Assembly (NCBI GenBank): GCA_015657535.1
Contig: JADHZB010000455.1
Span: 1-60,000, forward strand
Direction of reading: 5' to 3'
Length of the DNA stretch: 60,000 nucleotides
From: Nephromyces sp. MM_2019
Taxonomy: Eukaryota; Apicomplexa; Aconoidasida; Nephromycida
Position 1 is the first letter of the stretch. The number at the start of each line of letters is the position of its first letter. Shown here one piece after another: positions 1 through 11,376 of this stretch. The notes under the pieces are model-generated. The model did not search any database and had not been told where the DNA came from. It was given only the letters and a program-made list of their open reading frames with translations. The position numbers were made by a program, and so were the translations under genes.

Positions 1-138
1 TATATATATAATCTGTGCATATCTCTATATAGTAAAGGTGTACACACCTTTATAGCAAATTGTACACAAATACTAGCCTATATATATATCTTTAAAATGT
101 GTGTAAAAATATGTAATAGGACCTTACTGCAAATATAG
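1..138 (+). other. Intron of the CDC50-like gene
   Basis: AT-rich sequence with TGTGTGTA/TACACACC words, ending in the acceptor ATATAG at 138. The preceding exon is outside the window. Confidence 0.6.
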
Positions 139-1248
139 GAAAAAATCAACCTTGGAAAGTTGAACATAATTTAGATTATCGAATTTGGTTACATCCACCC
201 AGCACAGCTGATTTTAGAAAACCTTATGGCACAATTAAAACACAACTTAATGCTGGAACATACACACTTAAAATAAATAAGAATTGTAGGAGAGGCTTGT
301 ATGTACTTGTGTGTGTGTATTGTGGGTGGGATGCGTGCTTTTCTGTTTAAAATTTTCATGTGTGTAATATATGGGCGCGTGTAACATGTGGATATGCATA
401 ATATGTGAATGCGTGTAATATCTAGATGTGGGTAAAATGTAGATATGTGTAACAGGTGGATGTGTGTAATATATGGATGTGTGTAAAATGTAAATGTGTT
501 TAATATATGGATGTGTGTAATATATAATCTGATAATCTTTTGCCATGTGTGTGTAATTCGAATGCTTTCAAATAATATGAAAATTTTTAGTATGGCCATC
601 TGAAGCGTGGAGCTGTACGAAGGCATTCACACTAACAAAAGTTAGTTCTTTAGGTGGGAAAAATTCATTTCTCACTATATTCCTCTTTGCGACAGGTAAC
701 TACACACACACTTTAAAATTTCTACACACTAGTATAAAAGCATAGATTTTTATTTATACACCTTGAAATACACATCAGAATCAAATACTCATTTACACAC
801 ACACACATGAAAGTGTGTGCATGAAACAAATTTACACAAAATGTTTATAAGCATCTAATTCACGTTCATAAACATATGCACACACACTATCACTTTATAG
901 GTGGCGTATATGCTCTATTCGCCATTACTTTATTAGTTATTTTTTACTCACGAACTGTTTTTATATCAAAAACATGTAAGTAATTTATAAAGTATGAGTG
1001 TAAATTTATGAACACTGTTTGTACAACTAATGTGTGTTTATCTTGACAAATAATGTGTGTGTATATATATACTTGTAATTATTACATTTGTGTATATGTT
1101 TGTGTGTATAAGTTCTTCTACATATCACGTGTATATGTGTGTATATATAGATATATATTTGTGCTTATATATATAAATACAACTAACTTTTTCCCCCTCA
1201 GTTAGGATAGCGAATTTACCAGGATTTAGATATGACATATCCTTTTGA
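139..1248 (+). CDS. CDC50/LEM3-family P4-ATPase (flippase) subunit, 3' part
   Basis: C-terminal part of a CDC50/LEM3 protein; the 5' exons lie left of the window. Exons: 139-298, 613-695, 901-975 and 1202-1248 (TGA). Joined in frame, the product has the family signatures in order: an IWLHPPSTADFRKPYG block (family W-R-A-L-P-x-FRK), then AGTYTLKI, then SSLGGKNSFL (the highly conserved S-x-GGKN motif), then a hydrophobic membrane segment encoded by 901-975 and a 15-residue tail ending RYDISF. In the family these proteins escort phospholipid flippases out of the ER and form part of the active pump, with two TM segments and a large exoplasmic domain. The acceptor at 613 is preferred over one near 594 because only it keeps frame with the 298 donor. 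Function is assigned by motif only. Confidence 0.85.
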
Positions 1249-1672
1249 ATATTATATATATTAAAACATAAACATATATTCAGATAAATTTACTCACACA
1301 CATCAACATTGTGATTGCACACACAGAAACAAATACATTTTAGACATTGACAATACAACACACATCTCAATCTCTTGTTTGTACACACACCTCCTGGTTT
1401 TTGCATATTACTTGGACCCCTTTAATTTTCCAATTTAACAACACCTTATTTAGTGACAAAGAAATAGCATCAATATGTATATATATCTTAACAAAGTATA
1501 GAATACTATCAATATATACATATTATTAATCTAAGTAATTTAATATCAATTTTACACATACACCCACACGCACTTTTAAGTAAAAATTTGCTACTTTTGT
1601 AATAATATTAAAATAAAAATATTAGTTATATATTTAATTGATCGAACATTTTGATGATAGATATACATATAA

Positions 1673-1712
<40 letters not shown>

Positions 1713-2953
1713 CCAAATCAAGATGTAACACACACATTCATCAAAATGTGTACACACTTTCATACAATAAAATATGAATACACGCATACTTTAAAAAGCT
1801 TACATTATTTTTAAAATAAGTGAGAGTAAATATACACAATTGAAGATGTGTGTAAAATAGTTACAACACATGATCTGCATATAAATCTGTTTGTGATATA
1901 TACACAAGTGTGTGGTGATTTAATCCTACCATTGTACATTAGTGCCTAAACACACACATCAAGATATAAAATTACACACATTTTGACACAGAACTATTAC
2001 ATAATAAGCGTTATAGTTCTTGTACATAAAACTAAACATATTAAAACACACAATAAATGTACACATAAACAACGCAAAAAAATGTACACATACGAACAAA
2101 TATACAAAATTATACACACAACCAACCAATCCTAGATACCACACTTTTATAAACTACATTAACATACAAAATGCAATTTCATATAAATTCAGACACACAT
2201 AGATAACTTTATAAAATATATATAATACAAAGCACACAGAAACATATATATGTATATCAGATAAAAGACACCCTTATATCTGTAGTCCAGAACACACTAA
2301 CACACACACATTTATGAAACACAATTCACACACACATATGAAGCTAACACACAAAAATATAAATTATAAAATAAATTCAAAAACATACCTCTATACTCAT
2401 ACATATTCTTAATCTCACACCCCAAATTACTTGTATCTACACAAGCACACACACACATTGAAGCAATACGTTTACAAACTTTTTGAAAAATTACACACAA
2501 ATACACTCTGAAACAATATGTATGTGGACACACCCTTTGAAGCAACACACCCAAACATACTATGAAACAACATACATATAAACACACACTTTGAAGCAAC
2601 TCACATTTACATACACTATTTGGATCTGCACACACACAATGCAAACAAATAGTTAAAATCTGTGTGTGTGCTAAATCTATATAATAAATTTCACACAGCA
2701 AATTATTGATTGAACTATAATCCCATCTAGGTGTACACAATTTTAAACACAAATTTAACAATAAATACACCCCGATTTTGACACACAAATTCGTTAACAC
2801 ACTAAACCCAAATTATATTCAAGTTTGACAACAATTTCAGACCAACTTCACACAAACACATACCAAATCAAACTTAATTACACACAAATTACACCAAATA
2901 AGCACACAGTTATTGTTAATTTTACACCAATTGACATATTTAGATTATAATCA
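1249..2953. repeat. CA-rich low-complexity intergenic region
   Basis: No convincing exon. The plus strand is filled with TACACACA-type words, an AT dinucleotide run near 1676-1706, and a degenerate repeat at about 2440-2640. In that repeat, ACACAC blocks alternate with GAAGCAA or GAAACAA every 20-30 nt. A 162-codon minus-strand open frame (2312-2800) is almost wholly Cys/Val/Leu translated from TG repeats and looks non-coding. The region is the 5' flank of the plus-strand iojap-domain gene. Confidence 0.6.
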
Positions 2954-5728
2954 ATGTTTAAACATACAATGTGGGGCATGTGTAGACATTTATACGCATT
3001 TTCTGGTATAAGAAATGATCTGAAAATCAACTCAAATATTTGGGTCAAATCGAATTACACACATTACACACAAAAGAGTATCGATATATGGGATAAGTTA
3101 AACACCTTAATTCCTGAGGAGGATGAGCATTTATCTAAAAATCACACACACACTGATCATTACACACACACAAAACATGCTACACACACTGATACCTATT
3201 TAGACACTCACAATTACACACACACGAATAACTATACCGATGATGACACTTTTACAAACACTAATATTTATGCAGATGATGGCACTTATACACACACTGA
3301 TACCTATCTAGGAACTAACAATTTCACACACAAACATAATAATACACACAAACATAATGACACACACATACATAATTATACACAAACAAAAATTAGGGCT
3401 AATTTTAATAGTGAAAAACTCTTTACAGAAGAATGTGTAAATTTTGAAGAATTACCAAATTTGATTGAAATTAATTTTGATGAAAATTTCCAAAATATTA
3501 AACACACTACACCTCATCATAAACACACACACAATACAAATGAGATGTCAAATCATTTGGATAATCAAAATACACACAAACTTGTATCAAATAGTATAGA
3601 ATTACTAGCAAAAGATAATATACACATTTCTCAACAAGGTCTATCCTTACACATTAGGGTGTAAAATGTGTATATATATATATATATATAATTGTGTATG
3701 TATATGTATAAATTTATATAATTTTGGCTTTATATGTGTATGAATGTGTGTATATATTCGTGTGTATGTGTATATGTGAAATTATGTATATTTGATTCTG
3801 TATATATATATGTATCTATGTATTTATTATGTATGTGTAGATAAAGGGGAAAATGAAAATGAGTTAGAAATGTCAAAATCAGAGGATTCATCAAATTCAT
3901 TTAGGGATATTTTTAATGAAGGTAAACATAATTAACTCTCCCCAATTAGATAATTATATATATATATATACCAAAAATGTGTGTGTTTTTGTATCTCTTT
4001 GTGTGTCTACCTCTTTGAGTGAGTGTAATTATGTAGCTATATAACTGCTGTGTGTATTGGTTGTATTCATTACACACACATATATGAGTGTGTATTTATA
4101 TAGATATACATATATTTCCTCCCCCAAAAAAACATATGCATATATATATATATATATATATATACTTTCAGATACTAATGTGTGTAAAATGAGCCCAGCT
4201 CAAATATTTTTTGAGGAAAATAAAATGGAGCTGATTAAGAGGGCAGAAAATTATTACCAACAAAAAGAATTTGAATTTGATGAAGATTATAAATTTGATT
4301 ATTCACACCAACCTGTTGTACGTAAACCAGCCAATTTTGTTTGGAATTTTGATGAAAATACACAAACAACACACAAATACACAATCGAATTAAAAAAAGG
4401 TGTTATCCCTTCACTTGAAGAGTTTGTCGATATTCTCAAAAATGTTAGGAACTTTTTTTTTTTTAAATTTAAACATTTTGTATGTGTGTGTGTATGTAGG
4501 GTATGTGTGTTTATGTGTTGGGTGTGGATACGTGTATATATATGCCTGTATATTTGGAGAAAGGGTGATTGCCTATATGTCTTGGACTATTTGTGTGCAT
4601 TGATAGATATACATGTGTGTAAAAAGCGAGTCAATTTAAATAATGAGTAAATATATGTGTGCATATAAAGCAATTATATATGTTTGTGTAAAATAAATTA
4701 TAGGAAGGCACAACAGATATAAAAATAATTAACCTCGATGAATGTGGCCGACGTGATATTGGGATGTACGCCATAATAACAACTTGTCACAATCAGAATC
4801 ACTGCCAGTAAACCTAAATTATATTCTTTATATATGTGTGTATGTATGTACATATGTATGTTTGTGTCTGTATGTGTGTAAATGTGTATGTAATTTTGTA
4901 TGTATTTGTCTGTGTTTATACGTGTGTGTATCTTTGTGGTATGTATTCTTATCATAGTGTATGTCTGCTTGCTAGTCATTTTGGGTATGTGTTATTTTTA
5001 TTTTTGTGTACGTAGTATTTGTATTCTATGGGTGTATGTTTTATTTAGAGAGAGGATTGTGTATACTTGTATATATGTAGATGCTTATTTAGCTCTGTGT
5101 GTGTAAATTTTTTTTATAAATGGGTATTTATTATTTATAAAATTTTTCAGGCGGGTTGCCCTATTTCTATATAAAACAGTTCAAAATTTGTCAATTCCTC
5201 ATATTTCACACACAAATTCATTTTCAAAGTTACACACCAACGATTGGCATCATTTAAATGTTGGGCCAATCAATATTCATTTAATGACACAAACAATTAG
5301 AGAAAAATATAAGTAAGCTTATTACCTAACACATGTGTAGCTATATATATGTGTTTTTCTATAGATATATATGTGTGTATCGATACATAGATATATATGT
5401 GTGTATAGATACATAGATATAAATGTGTGTATAGATACATAGATATATATATATCATAAACAAAATCATGTACAAATACACATACACTCACACACTATAT
5501 ATATATATATATAGGTTAGAAGATTTATGGTTACTACCACACACACAGTATACACAAGATGATTTCCCGGGCTATTTTGATAAATCATCTACTATCCCAC
5601 CTTCATATATTATACGTAATCATCAAAATGCAATAAATTTTGTAAATTTTGATGAAAATTTTAAAGAGTTTACAAAAACATCCAATCATTTTTTTGATGA
5701 AGATGAAAAACAAAACGCACACACATAA
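2954..5728 (+). CDS. Iojap/RsfS-domain protein (ribosome silencing factor family)
   Basis: Six exons: 2954-3638, 3841-3921, 4172-4443, 4704-4807, 5151-5312 and 5515-5728. They total 1518 nt and encode 505 residues, with every junction in phase. The C-terminal half carries the iojap/RsfS domain. IPSLEEFVDILKN starts it, DIKIINLDECGRRDIG and MYAII follow, then NHCQRVA, and NDWHHLNVGPINIHLM plus REKYKLEDLW ends it. RsfS family proteins bind ribosomal protein L14 (uL14) and block subunit joining in bacteria and organelles; mitochondrial action is likely here but inferred. Exon 1 adds about 228 residues, including a Thr/His-rich stretch made by (CA)n tracts. The motif NFDEN occurs three times (exons 1, 3 and 6). 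The first donor (CAAG|GTCTAT) is weak and was chosen because it alone keeps frame. Confidence 0.85.
3150..3400 (+). repeat. CA-repeat-derived Thr/His coding tract
   Basis: Within exon 1 of the iojap-domain gene, many short CACACA blocks are translated as Thr-His, interleaved with Asp, Asn and Tyr. (AC)n reads as Thr-His in any frame and contains no stop, so such tracts can expand in exons without closing the frame. Confidence 0.75.
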
Positions 5729-6308
5729 TTTTTTTTTAAAAATTACACATATCACTAAATAAAAACATCATCGACAATATATATATATATATATATATAG
5801 ATTAAGATGTGTGTTAATCAGAATGTTTGAATGTGTGCGTATTTGTTTATTTTATATATGTGTGTCTAGTTTCAAAAAATTTTAATGTGTAATTATGATT
5901 TTATATTCTATATGTGTTTTGTCAATGAGCTATCAGTTCTGTGTATATATATAATTTTAGAGAGTTGGATGCGTTATTAAATATATGGTTGTGTATAAAT
6001 ACATTTTTTGTTGTGTGTGCATATACATGTGTATGTGCATATATATAACTGTTTAAAAAATGTATATATGTGTCTGCATATAGATTTGGAAGGTCAATTG
6101 TCTAGTGTATATATGTAGGGTTCCCTGTTTACAAGATTACGTGTCTCTTGTTTGTGTATCTATATAAGACTATAATATTTTACTACACAATTTTTAAAGA
6201 GTTGAGTACCCATACACACACTTATGATATAAGCTCTATATTTTAATCTACAAATACACACACATATTATAAAATCAACCCTCCAGATCTCAATCTACAC
6301 ACACACAT
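5729..6308. other. Convergent intergenic region
   Basis: Lies between the stop of the plus-strand iojap-domain gene and the stop of the minus-strand Brawnin-like gene. It holds a (TA)n run near 5780-5800, TG-rich words up to about 6150 and CA-rich words from 6210 to 6308. Each half is therefore TG-rich on the sense strand of its neighbour. No coding evidence. Confidence 0.5.
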
Positions 6309-6500
6309 TTATTTGACATTCCTCCCCAGTTTCTCAGCTCTATCAATGGCCTCTTGTTGTGTTTCCCACATATCATCTATGTTTGGTTCGTTCATATTTG
6401 GCTTGAGTAAAATGTGTGTAATAATTGAGCCAATACTCATCGATATTATGCCCGTCCCAAGCCCCATAAAATAGTGTTTCCAAGTAAAACCAGCTGGCAT
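6309..6500 (-). CDS. Brawnin/UQCC6-like small mitochondrial membrane protein
   Basis: Single-exon 63-residue protein. It starts MPAG, then has W-K-H-Y, one glycine/serine-rich hydrophobic segment (about residues 11-31), an H-I-L-L-KP motif and N-x-P-x-I-D-D, then a charged helix-like tail. Length of the N-terminal block and the order MPAG / W-x-x-Y / small-residue TM / H-x4-P / P-x-I resemble animal Brawnin (C12orf73, UQCC6), an inner-membrane micropeptide needed for respiratory complex III assembly. The resemblance is from memory of the family, without an alignment. The ATG is preceded within 100 nt by a CA-rich minisatellite on the sense strand. If real it would act at the mitochondrial inner membrane. 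An alternative is an unrelated small single-pass protein. Confidence 0.65.
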   Translation of the reverse strand: MPAGFTWKHYFMGLGTGIISMSIGSIITHILLKPNMNEPNIDDMWETQQEAIDRAEKLGRNVK

Positions 6501-6514
6501 TGTGTTTGTGTGTG

Positions 6515-6590
6515 TTGAGGATGTGTGTGTGGAGGATGTGTGTGATAAGGATGTGTGTGATAAGGATGAGTGTGATAAGGATGTGAGTGT
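6515..6590. repeat. 15-bp minisatellite GGATGTGTGTGATAA
   Basis: About five tandem, slightly diverged copies of a 15-bp unit directly upstream of the minus-strand Brawnin-like ATG. On that gene's sense strand the repeat reads CA-rich, so it sits in the promoter or 5' leader. Confidence 0.75.
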
Positions 6591-8335
6591 GTAACTAAAA
6601 TATGAGAGTGTGGGTGTAAGTGTGTGAGGTATGTTTGTGTAAGCTAATGATAATTATAAGTATATTTGTCTGTTTAACATAAGTATGTTTGATTGTTGGG
6701 TATGTGAATAGATGTGTCTAATGTATGAGGATATGATTCTAGGGTTGTGGATGTCTATATGTGAAAAGTATGAGGATGCATGTGTAGCATATGGGGCTGT
6801 GCAGGATATGGGATTTTTGTCCAAGAGTTTGTGAATGTCTAGGGTATGTGAGTGTCAATGTAAGGTATGAGGTGTTAATATGAGTTTATCTATGTGTAGT
6901 TTATGATGTGTATATGTACTGTATGAATATGTGATTGTTTGTAACGTATGTTTGTATTTGGTTAAAGTTGCCTATGTATGTGAGTTATGAATGTCTGAGT
7001 TTGAGGTCTAAAATATGTACAAGTATGTGAGTAACGTGATAAACGTACAGGTTTGTAAGTGTGATGTAAGATTAAATAGGAAAAAAGTTGTCTATGTGAT
7101 GTCTGAGTATGAGTGATGGGTTGGTGTGAGTTTGAAAGATGTGTGGTTTTAATGTAGATTGTTTAGAAATTTATGTGTATATATAGTTATAAATACACAT
7201 AAGTATGCACTTTTGGATTGAATTTATCTTTAATCTAATTAAAAAAACAAATAAAAATCAAATTGTTCGAGTATTATAAAAAAAATAATAAATTTTTTAT
7301 GCTTTTTTTTGAAATAATAATTAAACAGATTATGCAAATTAAAATTTTATAATACATTTAAATAAATAAATCAATGAAAATTATACACAATTATATACTT
7401 TAAAAAGTATATATATTTATACAAGTCTATATATGTATTTAAGTCTATATATGTATTTTATTTATGTACAATTACACACATTAAGTATATATTCACAAAC
7501 ATTTGTATATATATTTACATACATTTATATATATATGCTCGCACATTTACATATATATTTATACGCATTTGTATTCATATTTGGGCACATTTACTTACAT
7601 GTTTGGAATTTATAAAAAAACAAAAAATATTAAGATTAGACAAGTTTAAAAAATTTAGACACTCTGTAAATTAGATGAAGTTTTTTGTTAAAGCTTTTTT
7701 AAGACATTTATTTAATAAATACACACAGCAAGTTAGATGAAATTTTTATTGAAAATTTTCTTACACATTTTTGTTAATAATAAAAATGAACACACAGCAA
7801 ATTAGATAGTCTTAATTGAAAATTTGCAAATTTTTTTGACTTTGTTCAGAAGCTTTCTTAAAAAATTATAACCCTCCAAAACCTGCTCTTCCTTGCCCCA
7901 AAACAGAATTAAACTAAAATTATTTAAAAGTTAACAAATTTAGCATTTTCACTAGCAAAATCTAATATTTAACGAGTGTTTAATGTGCATATATAGTGGA
8001 GTGTGTTAAAAATAATTTATAAAACATGTAGTGAGTAAAACAACTAAAGTGGAATGTGTGAAATAATGTATATTAAATAAAGTGTTCAATGTACATAATA
8101 AGGTAGACTGCGTAACAAAACATATGAAAAGTGGAATGTGTGAAGTAACATAAAATATTTGTAAGATGTAATGTGTGAGTGACATTTGCGCACATCATTC
8201 TATACATTGTTGTCTATGCATATGATCGTCTAAGTAACACATGACACAAACATCAAGTAATTTTTTCATTACTAATTAAGTCATTCAACCACACTGCCAA
8301 AGACAATATATATTTGAAATGCATATCACTTTTAT
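6591..8335. other. Intergenic, TG-rich then AT-rich
   Basis: From 6591 to about 7170 the plus strand is rich in GTATG and TGTGTG words. From 7180 on it becomes plain AT-rich DNA. A short direct repeat lies at 7659-7850 and is listed separately. No exon could be supported. Confidence 0.5.
7659..7850. repeat. Three diverged direct repeats of about 65 bp
   Basis: Copies start at about 7659, 7721 and 7790. Each begins ACAC(A/T)C-G(C/T)AA(A/G)TTAGAT and is followed by an AT-rich tail. Spacing is 62 and 69 bp. Confidence 0.55.
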
Positions 8336-9549
8336 TCACAAGCTTACAGGAGAAGTATCAGAATAGAATACTGCAGCAGGTGTATTGCAGGGATCATAAT
8401 CACCATAAATCCCCGTTCTGAATGCGCATGTTGGTTTAGCAAGTGAATTGGGTGTTACAATACTTGCTGTATAAAGATAATAAATTATCACACAAATAGG
8501 TATAGGCTCATTCAATTCGTATAATTTATTTCCGAATTTTTTTATATGATATACAAAACAATATATATAATATAAATTTTATCTATATATTTTGAAAAAT
8601 TATATATATATACACATATATATATATATATATATTGTAAAACTTACGAATTAAGTTTATGAATCTAAAGCATTATAAAATTGATGATTACACGCATATT
8701 AAAAATTTAAAACATTATAAAGTAAACATACACAATCTAAAAAATCTAAACATTATGAGGTTGTAAAGTTAAACTCCTAACTATTTCCATTTACCTCTAT
8801 TGAAACCACACAAACCAAAAGCACAACTTGAAATTGATTCTTTTTGATTGGTTGTTTTTGATACTAAGACCAACTTATTAATAATTGTATGCAAATGTGT
8901 ATAATATTCATTGAGAAATAAATCCTGTGAATCATAAGCATTTCGTATAAATGTTTTAGATTATGAGAAATATCTAAGGAATTTATAAACAGTCTTTTAC
9001 ATTTTCAATCGATTCTTTAGATAGAAATGCTGGAGATATTAATTGATTTTGTTTTCTTGTTGCTAAAAAAATACAATTTATTTTAATTCAAAAAATAAGA
9101 TTGAAGCATCAAACAATTTATCTTGATGGTATAAATATTAAGTGTTAATTCTATATAATTTTATAGCATATGTTAGTATGTTTTTATTAACCCATTACGG
9201 TTATTATAAGCATATTAGTTTGATCATTTCTTTTTGAATTGTATATAAAGTGATTATTTATGATGAGAAATATATTGAGATTATTTAAATGTATGAATAA
9301 AATCTGTCTTTTAAATCTTTCATTGTTATTTACAAACTAATTTATAGGAATGATATGATTAATAATATTGATTCATATTTACCGAAATTTGCCTTGATGT
9401 ATCCAAAGTACCTATAATTTTATTTAAAAAAATAAAATTAGAAATGTCATCAAAATTTATATACTAAAAAAATATGTATACTCAAGTTCACATTTATAAA
9501 CATACCAAAAGAGTAAGAGAAGTGTTAAATTTTTGATAAACATACACAT
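8336..9549 (-). CDS. Small secreted cysteine-containing protein, unknown family
   Basis: Five exons on the minus strand: 9549-9506, 9411-9383, 9062-9001, 8924-8795 and 8466-8336 (TGA). They total 396 nt and encode 131 residues, with all junctions in phase. The N-terminus is a good signal peptide: a short basic start, then LTLLLLFWYFGYI, with cleavage plausible after KANFA near residue 25. The mature part is about 106 residues. Four cysteines sit in its second half, in the contexts SSCAFGLCGF, PTCAFRTG and DYDPCN. There is no further membrane segment. None of its exons is long enough to stand out alone. I do not recognise the family. In an alveolate, secretory-organelle or surface roles are possible, but that is only inference. 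Confidence 0.7.
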
Positions 9550-10072
9550 TGTATCTTTTTTAGTTTGGCTATTTTTTATTAAATTTATAATAAATAGCTT
9601 TTACACCTTTTATATTCATGTGCATTTGAAACTAAATACACTATATGCTTTATATATATATATATATATGTTTTATAGCTTCATTGATTATAAATAGTTG
9701 TACATTTCTGAATCCCAAATACGTTAATATCACTCGTAATTAAGTTTTTAAAAGCTGTAAATACGTTTTAAATAAATATTTAAATTATACATATAAACGT
9801 AATACGTAATTATGCATTAAAACACTTGATATTTTAAATAAATCAAATTATATACTAGTGTAATCTTGATTTTTAAAGCTGAAATAATAAATTTAGAGTT
9901 ATACACTTATGTTTATAAAAGTATTAATTCTTTGGAGGATGAAAAAAGGAAGAAAAATAATTTCCTTCAAAAAATAATGATTTCTAGTAATTATGTTTTT
10001 GGTACTACTTATTAATTTCCCAAATATTTTCAAGAATTTTTTAAGGATTTTGCTCAAACATAAAATTTTTAT
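9550..10072. other. Intergenic, AT-rich
   Basis: About 520 bp between the EMC8/9-like stop and the start of the secreted-protein gene, both on the minus strand. It contains a (TA)n run near 9651-9670. It presumably holds the promoter of the secreted-protein gene. No coding signal was seen. Confidence 0.5.
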
Positions 10073-11376
10073 TTAATTTGTTTTAAGAAGTTTGTCATTA
10101 TTCCATGGATTCTTCGATATATCACCCAAATGGTCATCGAAATCATAGAAATCATCGGAACTAAAATAATGTGTAGAAAAATATATTAAGTATTATACAA
10201 GAGTGAAGATGTATTTATAAAAGTATAAAAAAGTATATTTAGGTATGCCTAGAATGTAGTGTATCAGAATATAGAATTTGCACTAATACTTAAGAATTAA
10301 TGAAAAGGTGTTGTATGTAGTGAATAAGGTGATATAGGCATGAATGCGCAAGTATGTTTAGGGATAGATAGAAATGTGTGAATGTCTTTATAAATAGATA
10401 AATATGTGAGTATAGTGATCGATAGGAATGAGTAGAGAGGATTAGGGATATATTAAAAAGATGTAGAATTGTTTTGAAGCAGATATGAATGAATAGCTAT
10501 TTGTAAGCTAAAGGTAAAAGAATGTATATAGTCGAATATGACTTTTACTTAAAATAGCTTACATTAATGAATTTAAAGCTGTATTCATTATTTCCTGCTT
10601 GATTTCCATTGTGAAGCACTCTGAAGTTGCATTTTTATAGTCACCAAAGTTATTGTACATCTAAATCAAGAAAATAGTAAATTTATTAATTTGAAGGCCT
10701 AGGAGAGCGCTTAGGTTGAATATTTTGCACTATATTACATTAAAAATACTTAATATTCAAATATCTTACTTTTAATAAATTTTTCTCGAGGGAGTTATTC
10801 ATGCCAAAATGGGTCTATAAAAATGAAAGGAAACTCTTTAAAAGCATGTAAAAAAAAAAAGGATTCACCCAAAATCCAGTGAAATAAATAAATAATGAAA
10901 TAACTCTTAATACCTTAATCAACCCTCAAAACACCCAATTACATAAAATGTGCATCAAATTTAGTACCGTAGCTATGAATACTTCTTCAGATTTCAATAC
11001 TTGAATTTTGTTGTAAAAAAATTCAAACACTGATGAGTTGCTTGGGTGACCATTCGAATCCGAGTAAAATATACAAAAAGCGTGTTCATAGTTTGTTTTT
11101 CTGGGTAAAGTTTTATCAAACTGACGAAAAAAATAAACAAGTAATGTATGATAAGTGTCGAGCAAATTATCTTATGTTACATACAATTTCTAGGGCAACT
11201 TTCAATAGGGGTGTTACAATTTGTGAATGAAAAAAAGGGAAGTAATCATCAAAGGTATAACTTGAATCTGGGTTTTTGGATCCACACAATATTCCACAAA
11301 CACTCTGTTGAGTATGTTTTAGACAATGTTTGAGGAGTTTTGTTATGCATTTTTCTTTAAGATTTACTTCAGTCAT
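10073..11376 (-). CDS. EMC8: ER membrane protein complex subunit 8/9 homologue
   Basis: Five exons on the minus strand: 11376-11185, 11120 to about 10935, 10814-10770, 10660-10563 and 10160-10073. The protein starts MTEVNLKEKCITKLLKHC, matching the opening of the EMC8/EMC9 (UPF0172) family. It then has CGILCGS, DDYFPFFHS and PLLKVALEI, as in the MPN-like fold, and ends with FYDFDDHLGDISKNPW. The human proteins have a closely similar D-F-D-x-H-L-D-D-I block near their C-terminus. EMC8/9 is a cytosolic subunit of the ER insertase for tail-anchored and multipass proteins. The end of exon 2 is uncertain: donors at 10934 (TGG|GTGTTT) and 10967 (ACG|GTACTA) are both in phase, giving products that differ by 11 residues. 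The first intron is 64 nt. Confidence 0.85.

Noticed and set aside
189..626. 145-codon minus-strand open frame rich in Thr, His, Tyr and Ile
   Set aside because: It is the complement of TG-rich intron DNA and overlaps two exons of the plus-strand CDC50-like gene, which has strong family motifs.
2312..2800. 162-codon minus-strand open frame with many Cys and Val
   Set aside because: Composition is what TG repeats encode. There is no recognisable domain, and no matching splice signals were needed.
7866..7915. Minus-strand exon-like stretch reading NSVLGQGRAGFGGL then stop after a TTTAG
   Set aside because: Too short. It cannot be joined to the secreted-protein gene, which already ends in phase at 8336, and no upstream exon was found.
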